64,000 bases of DNA, taken from the NCBI RefSeq assembly GCF_010586825.1, contig NZ_JAAAGB010000001.1:496001-560000 (forward strand), written 5' to 3'. Under the pieces are notes generated by a model. It was not told where the DNA came from, ran no database searches, and saw only the letters and a list, made by a program, of their open reading frames with translations. Source of the stretch: Draconibacterium mangrovi (GTDB lineage: Bacteria > Bacteroidota > Bacteroidia > Bacteroidales > Prolixibacteraceae). This document shows, piece after piece, positions 38,358 to 47,764 of this stretch. Positions within the stretch are counted from its first letter, which is position 1. The number at the start of each line of letters is the position of its first letter. The translations under genes were made by a program, and so were the position numbers.

Positions 38358-41300
38358 CTAATTCGAATTGAGTTTTATAATCACATCAAAACCACTTTCG
38401 CTCGACGAGTTATTTAGCTGAAGAAACAGGAACCGGAACAGTTCGTACTCCAGTTTTACTTCGTACTTTGAAATATCTTTTTCATCGGTTTCGCCAAAAC
38501 GCTGTTCGTAGCTTACAAACAGGTCGTTGGTAATGTATTTGCCCACAACAACAGTTGCATTTTCAAAATCACCTTCACCTTTTAGCTCAATGTAGTCTAC
38601 ATCAAGTTTCTCGCCCAGTAACTCGGTTAATTGCGACGAAAGCACCGACATGGCAGCCGAACCTGCAATTTGCCCAGCTCCAGAAACGTTCTCTTGTTGT
38701 GCAATGCTTAACTCGTTCATTGCCGTACCAAACAAGATATACGAAAGGGCATCACCTTCACTGATTTGGCTACCATCGAGAGTAAAGCTAATCTCCGGCT
38801 CACCGGCAGTTCCCGACACCCGGGCCGTTAGTTCCTGCTTCACTTTTTCTGGATTACGAAAAGCATACACTGCCTGAATATTCAGCCGCGGCACCAGTTC
38901 TTCTCCGCCCTGAAAAGTGATGCTTCCCTCATCAATTTTGAAGGTTTTTCCAAGAAGCTGATACTGTCCGCGCACCACATTAATACTTCCAAAAAGCTCG
39001 AAAAACTCAGGGTTTTTTATAACCTCCAGATCTCCGGAGACCTCCACATACAGCTCCTTATTTCGTATCCATGTATTCTGCGGAATTTTAACAGAAAGCC
39101 GCCCGGTTAAGTTAGAAAGCGAACCAAGACTGAGCGTATCATTTACAGAAATCGTATCGTTTACTGCCACGGATACAATTGTTGTGTCTTTTAGTTTTTG
39201 TATTTCGCGCATCAATACCGGTTCAGGTAATTCCGGTTTGGTAAACTGCCCGGTTAAATTCATAATTGCCGGCAAATAAATATTGGCTTCAGGTATTTCC
39301 AGATCGCCGTCAAAAACCATTTTCCCGCCCTCGGCCTTTAAACTGGCATCGCCCGATAATTCCATATTAAACTGCCGGTGATCAACCGGATTAAAGGAGT
39401 TGAAATGAATATTTATTTCAGATTGTTTGATTTTTCCGTTGTAAATGGCAGATCCAAAATCAACAGCACCGGTGGCTTTCAGATTTCCGTCGTCCGTTTT
39501 TATGTAAAACGAATCGAGACGGGCAGCATCTTCCGAGAAATGAAGATCGAATACAATGTTTTTGTATTCAATTCCGTATTTTGGAATTAAAACCTCGGCA
39601 TTGTTCAGGCTCAGATTTCCATCCGGCTCAGGAGATTTTAAGGTACCGCCCAAATTAAGCTGCCCGTCTAAAAATCCTTCCACTTTTTCAGCCTCTTCTA
39701 AAAACGGCATTGCCGACAATGGAAAACGCTGCACAGTTACCCCACCACTAACCGCAGCATTTGAGTCTACTAAAAAGCTCATACTGTCGAAACGGGCTTC
39801 CAATGGAATATTGGCGTTTATTTCAAGCATGCCTGTATCTAGCGGAACAACTTGTCCGTCAAAATTCAGACGGTCGTCTTTTAAGTTAAACGTTCCGCCT
39901 AAATCGGTAAATTTATAACCATAAACCAGGGCCTCATTAATTTCCAAACTTCCATTCAACTCCGGCAACGACGCTGTTCCGTTAAGTCTCGCTTCAGCAT
40001 TTATTCTTCCGGAAATTTCGGCATTTACCCCAAAACTTTCCAACAAAGCGGCAATATTTACATTGGCAACTTCAAACTCAAAATCTTCATCGTCGTGCTG
40101 CGAAAATACGCCACCGGCTTTTATGTACTGGGCTGAATCGGAATCACCGGAAATCATTTTAAGATTACTCAGCCGGTATTCCAACGAATCCAGTTCAAGT
40201 ACCGCTGGTGTTTCAGCCAGGTGCAGATGTTGGTTTTTAAAATCCAGATCCCATTCCGAAAGAGCAATCCTTATCACATCGTTAAGTGCGATTTCCGACT
40301 TCAGTTGCGTTTGAAATTCGTTGCCATTTGCCTGCATCTCCAACTGTAATGAATCGATAAAATAATTGGCAGCGGCACGAATGCTATCCAACTCAAAACT
40401 TCCGGCTTTAAAATTTTCTACCTGAGCAATTGCTGAAAAAGTGGTATCACCCGGAGTAAGTTGCCCTGTAGCGTCTATCATAATTTTTTCGGATGAAATA
40501 TCTGTAAATCCTGCTTTTTGTAATTCTACGTTTGCTGCCAACAACAAAGAGTCTTGTCTACCTGAAAGTTGGGCATTTACATTTCCCTTCCCGTAGACAC
40601 TATCCAGTGGAATAAAAACTGAAAAATCCTCTAAATTTTCAAATTCTGCCAACAACTCAATAGCTGAACTTCCGGCGAAATTGTAATTCCCCGAAGCGTT
40701 TAAATGCAGCGATTCTGCTTTTGCCCAAAGTGAATCGATTTCAATATTTTGCCGGCGGTAATTAACCTGCCCCACCAAAGAGTCAATAGTATAACCGTAG
40801 AAAGTTGATTGAATCAGTATCATATTTGCACGAGCCTGCAGTATTTCAGGATCAAAATCTTCACCACTCAAATCGGCTTTTAAGTTAATATCCGATTGTA
40901 AAGAATCGTTACCCAACATAGGCGCCAGGTTCAAATTTTTTGTCACCAGTTGCATTTCGTATGTTGGACGCTCCAAAAGATCTTTTATTTCCGGCAGTAC
41001 GGTAACCGATCCAAAATTTCCTTTGGCATTGATCCTTCCCGAAAGATCTCCATGATTCATCCGGATTTTCATATTTATCCTTTTAACCGGCTTTTGCGCA
41101 AAAACACAATTCTTAAAATCCGCAGTTAAGTTTATATCGGCAGTTTTCGGATCAATTCCTTTGCCATCAGCATTAAAGTCGCCATTTATCGTATGATCCA
41201 ACTCCGGGTTCCCAATCCAGTGCGCCAGATTAATATTTTCTATGTTCCCGGAAACGTTGTATTTCAGCCCTGTTTTATCACTGCCATTGATAAACTGCAA

Positions 41301-42236
41301 CAGATTTTCAGAGAAAAGATCGAGGTTTACCTGCTGATTTTTATCCCGAACGGAAAGTGTTGCTTCAACGCCCTTTTGTGTAGAATTTGCCTTGAAACTA
41401 ATTTCCGGGTGAGCAGGAAGAGTAAAATTTGGCAACAAAAACTCAAACTCATTAATGGTTATAGGTTTCGTTTGCATTTCAGCAAAAATTTCCTTCGTTT
41501 CATCACCGGAGTATTTAGCTGTTGCATCCAACCCATTTTGTGCTGTTTTTAAATGGAAATCGCTAAGCGATATATTTTCTTCTGTGCGTCGGGCGGCAAA
41601 GCTTAATTCGCGTAAATCAAAATCAGGACTGTGTGTTTGTAGACCAAAGCGCTTTAAAGTTAGCGTTTGCTCTTTGGAGGAATAAGCGCCGTTTGCCTCC
41701 AGATTTATATTTCGCACTTCGTTAGGAATAAGCGAATCGAGCGCCTGAATTTGCATCCGGCCTTCATTTATTTGAAAATTAGATAAAAGCAATCGGAAAT
41801 TACCGGACGCAGAAGTAGTATCCGTTGAACTTTCAGCTTGTTCTTTCACTAAAGAGTTGAAATTCCAGGTGGAGTCTTTGTATTGCTGAAAGTTTACGTA
41901 TGGTTCATTTATACTGGCCTTTGCAAGTTGTAATTCACCACGGGTTAGCGGCCACAAACTGTATGATGCAGCTACCGAATTGATGTATATAAAAGTATCT
42001 TCCCGGTACGTCCAGAGCACATCCTCCAATGATAAATTGGAGAAAAAGTTGCCGCTTATTTTACCAATCGTCAACTCACCATTTACAACTTTCTCAGCCT
42101 GTTTTACAACCATACGCGAGATCTTGTTTTTTACCGGCTGTGTTTGAATCAGCAAGCCGAAAAGGAGCAGCAAAATAATGATGCCGGCCAGCAGCCAAAC
42201 CATAACGAGCAATATTTTCCAAACTATACTTTTCAT
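38358..42236 (-). CDS. tamB: TamB-like translocation and assembly module protein (AsmA/DUF490 superfamily)
   Basis: A 1292-residue inner-membrane-anchored periplasmic protein with one N-terminal transmembrane helix (WKILLVMVWLLAGIIILLLLFGL) and a long, strand-rich body of repeating amphipathic beta units, the hydrophobic-groove architecture of the AsmA-like/TamB family. The DUF490 C-terminal region is recognisable (TFQGGEELVPRLNIQAVY, then YILFGTAMNEL). In other bacteria TamB works with TamA in outer-membrane protein insertion and, with YhdP and YdbH, in phospholipid transport. ATG 42236 lies nine bases after the tamA stop; a longer frame would overlap tamA. It is the last gene of the minus-strand run tamA-tamB. 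Confidence 0.88.
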   Translation of the reverse strand: MKSIVWKILLVMVWLLAGIIILLLLFGLLIQTQPVKNKISRMVVKQAEKVVNGELTIGKISGNFFSNLSLEDVLWTYREDTFIYINSVAASYSLWPLTRGELQLAKASINEPYVNFQQYKDSTWNFNSLVKEQAESSTDTTSASGNFRLLLSNFQINEGRMQIQALDSLIPNEVRNINLEANGAYSSKEQTLTLKRFGLQTHSPDFDLRELSFAARRTEENISLSDFHLKTAQNGLDATAKYSGDETKEIFAEMQTKPITINEFEFLLPNFTLPAHPEISFKANSTQKGVEATLSVRDKNQQVNLDLFSENLLQFINGSDKTGLKYNVSGNIENINLAHWIGNPELDHTINGDFNADGKGIDPKTADINLTADFKNCVFAQKPVKRINMKIRMNHGDLSGRINAKGNFGSVTVLPEIKDLLERPTYEMQLVTKNLNLAPMLGNDSLQSDINLKADLSGEDFDPEILQARANMILIQSTFYGYTIDSLVGQVNYRRQNIEIDSLWAKAESLHLNASGNYNFAGSSAIELLAEFENLEDFSVFIPLDSVYGKGNVNAQLSGRQDSLLLAANVELQKAGFTDISSEKIMIDATGQLTPGDTTFSAIAQVENFKAGSFELDSIRAAANYFIDSLQLEMQANGNEFQTQLKSEIALNDVIRIALSEWDLDFKNQHLHLAETPAVLELDSLEYRLSNLKMISGDSDSAQYIKAGGVFSQHDDEDFEFEVANVNIAALLESFGVNAEISGRINAEARLNGTASLPELNGSLEINEALVYGYKFTDLGGTFNLKDDRLNFDGQVVPLDTGMLEINANIPLEARFDSMSFLVDSNAAVSGGVTVQRFPLSAMPFLEEAEKVEGFLDGQLNLGGTLKSPEPDGNLSLNNAEVLIPKYGIEYKNIVFDLHFSEDAARLDSFYIKTDDGNLKATGAVDFGSAIYNGKIKQSEINIHFNSFNPVDHRQFNMELSGDASLKAEGGKMVFDGDLEIPEANIYLPAIMNLTGQFTKPELPEPVLMREIQKLKDTTIVSVAVNDTISVNDTLSLGSLSNLTGRLSVKIPQNTWIRNKELYVEVSGDLEVIKNPEFFELFGSINVVRGQYQLLGKTFKIDEGSITFQGGEELVPRLNIQAVYAFRNPEKVKQELTARVSGTAGEPEISFTLDGSQISEGDALSYILFGTAMNELSIAQQENVSGAGQIAGSAAMSVLSSQLTELLGEKLDVDYIELKGEGDFENATVVVGKYITNDLFVSYEQRFGETDEKDISKYEVKLEYELFRFLFLQLNNSSSESGFDVIIKLNSN

Positions 42237-42244
42237 TCTTTTCC

Positions 42245-44080
42245 TTAAAATGCCTGTCCGACACTGATAAAAAACTGCAGGCTTTTTTTCTCGTTCCACA
42301 ACGGAAATCCAACATCAAAACGCACCGGTCCAATTGGAGTGTCAACACGCAAACCGCCACCGGCAGCATAAGCCAATTCGTTTATTTTGTAGCTAAATGC
42401 TTTCTCCCAAACATTACCGCCTTCAAAAAATGCCACACCACTTAAGCACCAAAAAAGCGGATATCGAAGCTCTGCATTTCCTTCCAAAATACTTTTACCG
42501 CCCAGGGGAGTTCCGCTTTCGCGTTTTGGGCCCAGATCCGAGCGGCTCCAACCACGGATTGAGTTGCTACCTCCGGAATAAAAACGGTCTTCAACAGGAA
42601 TAAAACCACTTTCGTCAGAGGAGTGAATTCCCCCGATCATGCCACGAAACGCCAATACCAGATCATCAATTTTTTGATAGGTTCGGAAATCGCCCCAAAG
42701 ACGCAGATAGCTAAAATCGCCACCAAATTTATAACCGTTCAACTTCATTCCCATCGACAGGTTAACACCTTGATCGGGCGAAAATTTCGGGCGCGCTGTT
42801 GAAAAAACCGAACTTAACAATACCCCCGATTTATTGTAGAGATAGTTCTCATCTTCCGGATCGGGAAATTCAGGATCGCCCTCTTCTATTTGCTGTTTCA
42901 CTTTCTCGTAATAATACGTGAGTGTTGCATCAAGCTCTTTGCTAAAACGATAGGTTACGGGCAGATTTAATCCATAGGTACGCGTTTGGTACCCCGGCTC
43001 TTTATTACTCCCCAGAAACGGATTGATGGAAACGCTTCCTTTTTTATCGAACACCTGTGGCTGCGTCCATTTCACACTCAGGTAATAAGGCTCGATTGCC
43101 GAATGTTTTGCGTAAATATTGATGCGCGGGGCAGTACCCAAAAATCCGAGATAAGTTAAATCGACAAAGGCACGGAATTTATCCTCGGTACCATAACCGG
43201 CACCAAACTCGGTGTTCAATCGTGGCGCTTCTTCAATGTATAAATTTACCGGAATCGGGTCGCACAAAGTTGTTTTATCTTTTTGTGGAAGTACCGAAAC
43301 CACACTAAAAAGCTGCAAGTGATACAAGGACTCGCGTGTTTTATCTAAAAGCGATTTATTATAATCTTCTCCTTCCCTGTAGTTAAACTGCTTCCGAATA
43401 AATTCCTCATCAACATGTTTATTTCCCTTTATGGTTGTGGCTCCAAAATGACTGACAGGCCCGGGATTTATTAAATAAGTAATCCCAACCAGCTGCTGTG
43501 TGGTATCGAGCTGAATTTCATAATCCACATCAACATAAGCATAACTCATGTCTAAAAAAATATTTCGGATAGCGACGATGTCTTCCTTCAGGGCCTCATC
43601 GCTAAATCGTTTTGAATGATTTAAGGAAAGTTTTCGGATGTTGCGTTCGGCAATGGAATCGATGTTTATCTGAGGATTGGCTTTTTTCAATTTAAAAATT
43701 ACCGTATCAATGGTGTATGGTTCGCCTTCGTTGATAATAAAACTGAGTTTTACGGTCTGTTTCTCATCGTTTACTTTTAGCGAATCAAGCACTACCCGCG
43801 CTTTCACAAAACCTTCGCTTTGATAGGTTTTTCTCAGGCGTTCCAAATCCAAATCCAGTAACTCGCGGCTAAACAACGAAGGATCGTTATCGGTTAACAA
43901 TTTCTCCAGGTACGATACTTCATCAACCACCATTTTATCGAGCAAATAGCTACTCTCCAACGATCGGTTTCCTTTGAAACTTATCTTTCTGATTTCGTAA
44001 TTTTCCTGGGCTTGCAGACCGAAGCCAAACAGGTGCAGGATTAATGAAAGGAAGAATATGTTGACTATTTTTTTGATCAT
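42245..44080 (-). CDS. tamA: TamA/BamA-like outer-membrane assembly factor (Omp85 family)
   Basis: A 611-residue Omp85 protein: signal peptide (VNIFFLSLILHLFGFGLQAQ), POTRA domains (about residues 25-260, ISFKGNRSLESSYLLDKMV and GATTIKGNKHVDEEFIRKQF), and a 16-strand barrel with the family RG(W) motif in GGSNSIRGWSRSDLGP and the final LRVDTPIGPVRFDVGFPL block, ending in an aromatic (FISVGQAF). With the tamB gene nine bases downstream it is best read as TamA rather than the essential BamA. ATG 44080 was chosen because the signal peptide follows; the longer frame would overlap the upstream phosphatase gene. Confidence 0.9.
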   Translation of the reverse strand: MIKKIVNIFFLSLILHLFGFGLQAQENYEIRKISFKGNRSLESSYLLDKMVVDEVSYLEKLLTDNDPSLFSRELLDLDLERLRKTYQSEGFVKARVVLDSLKVNDEKQTVKLSFIINEGEPYTIDTVIFKLKKANPQINIDSIAERNIRKLSLNHSKRFSDEALKEDIVAIRNIFLDMSYAYVDVDYEIQLDTTQQLVGITYLINPGPVSHFGATTIKGNKHVDEEFIRKQFNYREGEDYNKSLLDKTRESLYHLQLFSVVSVLPQKDKTTLCDPIPVNLYIEEAPRLNTEFGAGYGTEDKFRAFVDLTYLGFLGTAPRINIYAKHSAIEPYYLSVKWTQPQVFDKKGSVSINPFLGSNKEPGYQTRTYGLNLPVTYRFSKELDATLTYYYEKVKQQIEEGDPEFPDPEDENYLYNKSGVLLSSVFSTARPKFSPDQGVNLSMGMKLNGYKFGGDFSYLRLWGDFRTYQKIDDLVLAFRGMIGGIHSSDESGFIPVEDRFYSGGSNSIRGWSRSDLGPKRESGTPLGGKSILEGNAELRYPLFWCLSGVAFFEGGNVWEKAFSYKINELAYAAGGGLRVDTPIGPVRFDVGFPLWNEKKSLQFFISVGQAF

Positions 44081-44108
44081 AATTATTGCATGGAAAACAT
44101 AAAACACC

Positions 44109-45242
44109 TTAATCGGTAAAACTGTTTTCGATAATTGGTTTAACTGCAGATTCGGCAATAAGATTTATACTTTGCGCATGCTGAGCTGCATTAATTGTAT
44201 CGGGTGTAAATACCATTTGCACATTCAATTCTTCCATTTCCGCAATCAGTTTTTTCATGTGCCGGTCTTTCCTTTTCCGCACCGTTCGAATATAAATGGC
44301 CTTAATACGCTGTGGAAATAAACGTGCTACACGGGCATAAATATCGGGGTCGTGCTGTCCGTTATCGCCCACCAGCACAAACGACAGCCGGGGATAGGTT
44401 TTAAAAAGCCTGATTATTTTATCAAATTTATGCTCATGATTTCCGCCACCCTGTTTCCATAAATTTAAAAGCCCCGGATTAATTTCGCGAAGCAAATAAA
44501 CGCCCTTCGGAAACTGGTTGTACGAACAAAAATCATCAATAAGGTCGTACAAATTCCATTCGCTGCTCGACAGGTAAAAAAACGGATTGTTGCTGTTTCC
44601 GCTGGCCCCCTTGTGCAGCGCCCGGTAAAAAGCTTCTACACCCGGAAATGGTTTTCGGGTTCGCGAATTATGGGTAAGCATTAACCGCAACTTTCGCAAT
44701 GTTTGTGTAGAATGGCTGATCATTATCGTATCGTCAATATCTGAAATCACACCAAATGCAGCATCGTTTCCCGGAATTAAAATTTCACCCGGCACCCTGG
44801 AATTATTTGTTTCAGGCCCTATCTGATCCATCAACTCGGCCTGATAAGGAATCCATTTTGTTTTCCGTTCACCGTTCATTTCATTTAAGGGCATTGTTAC
44901 TTTAAAAATACCGTTTTCTTCGGTTAATCGTTGCTTTTGCTCGTTTCCTAAATAAACTTTTATTCGTGCTCCGGGAATCTGATCACCTGAATACCGCTTT
45001 AACATGGCCAGTATATTTTCGCGCGATGAGTTTTTCCCTTCAGGTTTTTCCAGTCCTTTATCCTCGTACAATGCCCCGGTAATGATGGCTTCGGCCGATG
45101 CGTAAGATCCAAATCCACGATAAGGAACAACCTGTGGAACGCCAAGCCAACCCAGTTTACTTTTTAGCCTGAACTTTTGCTTTTTCAGGAAACCTTTGTT
45201 TTTCCGCTCAAAATAATCGGTCATTTCATTTTTGTCTGTCAT
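44109..45242 (-). CDS. App1-type phosphatidate phosphatase (DUF2183)
   Basis: A 377-residue cytoplasmic protein with the DUF2183 domain of yeast App1, a Mg-dependent phosphatidate phosphatase that dephosphorylates phosphatidic acid to diacylglycerol. The HAD-like catalytic motif SDIDDT is at residues 167-172 (nucleophile Asp168, acid Asp170), followed by FFYLSSSEWNLYDLI and the distal LVGDNGQHDPDIY motif. Residues 40-60 (RGFGS) are also typical. ATG 45242 is preferred over ATG 45290, since the latter would leave only five bases to the divergent kinase gene; this choice is tentative. It lies 28 bases upstream of tamA and is probably co-transcribed. Confidence 0.85.
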   Translation of the reverse strand: MTDKNEMTDYFERKNKGFLKKQKFRLKSKLGWLGVPQVVPYRGFGSYASAEAIITGALYEDKGLEKPEGKNSSRENILAMLKRYSGDQIPGARIKVYLGNEQKQRLTEENGIFKVTMPLNEMNGERKTKWIPYQAELMDQIGPETNNSRVPGEILIPGNDAAFGVISDIDDTIMISHSTQTLRKLRLMLTHNSRTRKPFPGVEAFYRALHKGASGNSNNPFFYLSSSEWNLYDLIDDFCSYNQFPKGVYLLREINPGLLNLWKQGGGNHEHKFDKIIRLFKTYPRLSFVLVGDNGQHDPDIYARVARLFPQRIKAIYIRTVRKRKDRHMKKLIAEMEELNVQMVFTPDTINAAQHAQSINLIAESAVKPIIENSFTD

Positions 45243-45295
45243 AGCTGTTTTCGGCACAGAATTTATACTATTTACGGGAAACAAATACATAAGAT

Positions 45296-46177
45296 ATGCC
45301 AGAAGAAAAGTTACTATTCGTAATAAATCCTATTTCGGGAGATATTAAAAAGGACGATTTACAGGACGAGATTCGCCGTTATATGAAAGAACACGACCAG
45401 GCTGTTGAATTCTTTTATACCACCGGAGAAAATGACAAGCAAAAAATTAGTGCTAAAATCGAAGAGTTACAGCCATCGACTGTAGTAGCCGTAGGTGGCG
45501 ACGGCACCATCAACCTGGTAGCTCAAACATTATTAAACCAACCCACAAAAATGGGTATACTCCCCATGGGCTCGGCAAACGGAATGGCATCGGAACTTAA
45601 CCTGCCAACAGGCGTTGAAGAAAACCTAAAACTGATAACAAAAGGAAAATCGAAAAAGATTGATGTGCTGCAAATAAACGAAAAGCACATTTGCCTGCAT
45701 TTAAGCGACATAGGCTTTAACGCGCAACTAATTAGCACTTACGAAAAAAGCGACAGCAGAGGATTATTGGGATATACCAAATCGTTTATCGAGGAGTTTG
45801 GAAATGCAGATCCGGCAGCCTTTGAAATTACTTTAGAAGACGCTACCGTATCGAAAAAAGCATTTATGGTGGTTTTGGCCAACGCCTCGAAATTTGGAAC
45901 CGGCGCGGTTATCAATCCCGAAGGAAAACCTGATGACGGTTATTTTGAGTTGGTAATTCTGCGCCCTCAAAATGTTAGCGAATTTCTGGAGATGCTTGTA
46001 CCTTTCTACACCCGCCAGATTCACAACCTTGATTTTGTTGATACTTACAAATGCAAAAAGGTAAAAATCAAAAATCCGGAGCTGCAGAACTTACAAATTG
46101 ATGGGGAAATTATGGGTCAGCCACTACATGTAAATGTAGAAATTTTACCCCGCTGTGTGGAGATGATTATTCCGTAG
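45296..46177 (+). CDS. Diacylglycerol/sphingosine kinase-like lipid kinase (YegS/BmrU family)
   Basis: A 293-residue lipid kinase. The nucleotide-binding motif GGDGT (residues 67-71) lies in VVAVGGDGTINLVAQ, preceded by the FVINPISG start typical of the DAGK catalytic domain; the C-terminal lobe carries LHLSDIGFNAQL and NLQIDGEIMGQPL. These enzymes use ATP to phosphorylate diacylglycerol or related lipids. It is divergent from a phosphatidate phosphatase, which would catalyse the reverse net step, and the two likely share a control region near 45240-45295. Confidence 0.88.
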   Translation: MPEEKLLFVINPISGDIKKDDLQDEIRRYMKEHDQAVEFFYTTGENDKQKISAKIEELQPSTVVAVGGDGTINLVAQTLLNQPTKMGILPMGSANGMASELNLPTGVEENLKLITKGKSKKIDVLQINEKHICLHLSDIGFNAQLISTYEKSDSRGLLGYTKSFIEEFGNADPAAFEITLEDATVSKKAFMVVLANASKFGTGAVINPEGKPDDGYFELVILRPQNVSEFLEMLVPFYTRQIHNLDFVDTYKCKKVKIKNPELQNLQIDGEIMGQPLHVNVEILPRCVEMIIP

Positions 46178-46233
46178 ACAAAATTTTTCGTGGGCAGTTT
46201 ATCGCCCTGCGTTTTATACTCAACCGATAGCTC

Positions 46234-46485
46234 TTAGTTATTCCGTAAGGCCTCAATTAACTCTTCCTTATTCATCTTACTTCGGCCTTTAATCCCCACT
46301 TGTTGGGCTTTTTCGTACAACTCTTGTTTTGTGCGTTCTTCGTATTTACTGCTTTTTCCGCCTTTTATTCCCGAATCCGGCGTATTGGCTATTCGTGCCG
46401 ACTTTTGTTTGCTGTAGCCTTTTTCTCGTAAGGCTTCGTATTGTTCTTCGTTTTTCACTTGTGGAATATTGTTCTTTTTTGCCAT
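46234..46485 (-). CDS. Small DUF7218/Rho N-terminal-like protein
   Basis: An 83-residue, very basic protein. Residues 8-40 (EEQYEALREKGYSKQKSARIAN) match the short DUF7218-type motif and residues 50-83 (KQELYEKAQQVGIKGRSKMNK) match a Rho-N/SAP-like helical nucleic-acid-binding fold. Such proteins are widespread, often encoded beside stress genes, and their function is unknown. It is minus strand, between the lipid kinase and the AI-2E-like permease. Confidence 0.72.
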   Translation of the reverse strand: MAKKNNIPQVKNEEQYEALREKGYSKQKSARIANTPDSGIKGGKSSKYEERTKQELYEKAQQVGIKGRSKMNKEELIEALRNN

Positions 46486-46669
46486 AACTAATTTGTTTTG
46501 ATTTAACTAACAAACAGAAAACACCTTGCCAGATTCAAGAAAAACCGGAAAACTGCATTGAAATCATATGCCTGTTTTTCACCAAACGTAATTGCATGCA
46601 TGGCGAGCTTATAGTAAATCCGAGAATTGGCACAATTATTACAATATATCCTGCAAATACACCAACAGC

Positions 46670-47764
46670 ATGAATAGCACAGGATTAACAAGAACAGCAC
46701 TTTTTATGGTTATAATCTCACTATTTGTGACTTTTATAATCCTGACCAAAAATATTCTTATCCCAATTGTAATCGCGATGTATTTCGCCTATTTACTTTA
46801 CCCGGTGGTATGGAAAATTGAACGATGGGGAGTAAACCGGGCTATTTCCATTTTAATGGTATTGCTGGTGGTAATTACTTTTATTGGTGGTATTGCACTT
46901 TTATTCTCGTTAAAAGCCTCAAATATTGAAATTGATTTTAATGATGTAAAAGAGCAGTTTGACAAAAAAAGCCTTAATGTACAAAATGTACTAACCGATA
47001 AACTGGAAATTGATGTGTCAACAGTGGAGCAATATTTCGACCGGGCAGTAGAAAACTTTATTGACACCTGGCAAGCCGGAATAGGAAATCTTTTTACGAC
47101 TACAACAACAACAATTTTTCAGATTGGTATTTTGCCGGTCTTCACCTTCTTTCTTTTGTTTTACCGAACAAAAACAGCACACTTCATTTTACGTATTACC
47201 CCAAAAGACAAAAAATTTGTAACGCTTACTATTTTACGCGAAATATCGAAAGTTATAACCAAATACCTTGGCGGACTTTTTTTGGTTGTTGCTATACTGG
47301 CTGTTCTCAATTCGGCAGGGCTGTTAATAATCGGCATTAAACATGCCCTGGTACTTGGAGTACTGGCGGCGCTTCTCAACCTTATACCTTACATTGGAAC
47401 GTTTCTGGGTGGTTTTATACCGTTCATGTATGTCTTTTTTACTTATCCGCATCCGTTGCCAACAATGCTAAAAGTTGTGGTATTGTTTATTATTATACAA
47501 TTTATTGAGAATAACTTACTAACACCAAACATCGTAGGAAACAGTATTAAAATAAATCCATTGGCGATTATAGTCAGTTTACTGTTTGCCAATATAATCT
47601 GGGGTATAGCAGGTATGTTGGTGGTAATTCCGGTATTGGCCACGCTCAAAATTATTATGCGGCAAATCGATAGCTTAAAACCTTATGCATACCTGATAAG
47701 CGATAGAGGAACCGAGCAATATCGGCTCAAAATTTTTAAACGAAAAAATAAGAATAAAAAATGA
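46670..47764 (+). CDS. AI-2E family transporter
   Basis: A 364-residue membrane protein with about eight hydrophobic segments in the UPF0118/AI-2E pattern: paired N-terminal helices, a soluble loop (about residues 90-160) and the C-terminal ENNLLTPNIVGNSIKINPLA block, the hallmark of the family. Members include TqsA (AI-2 export) and Na+/H+ antiporters, so the substrate is open. ATG 46670 was chosen because the longer frame adds a polar tail unlike the family. The next gene starts inside its stop codon (ATGA overlap). Confidence 0.85.
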   Translation: MNSTGLTRTALFMVIISLFVTFIILTKNILIPIVIAMYFAYLLYPVVWKIERWGVNRAISILMVLLVVITFIGGIALLFSLKASNIEIDFNDVKEQFDKKSLNVQNVLTDKLEIDVSTVEQYFDRAVENFIDTWQAGIGNLFTTTTTTIFQIGILPVFTFFLLFYRTKTAHFILRITPKDKKFVTLTILREISKVITKYLGGLFLVVAILAVLNSAGLLIIGIKHALVLGVLAALLNLIPYIGTFLGGFIPFMYVFFTYPHPLPTMLKVVVLFIIIQFIENNLLTPNIVGNSIKINPLAIIVSLLFANIIWGIAGMLVVIPVLATLKIIMRQIDSLKPYAYLISDRGTEQYRLKIFKRKNKNKK

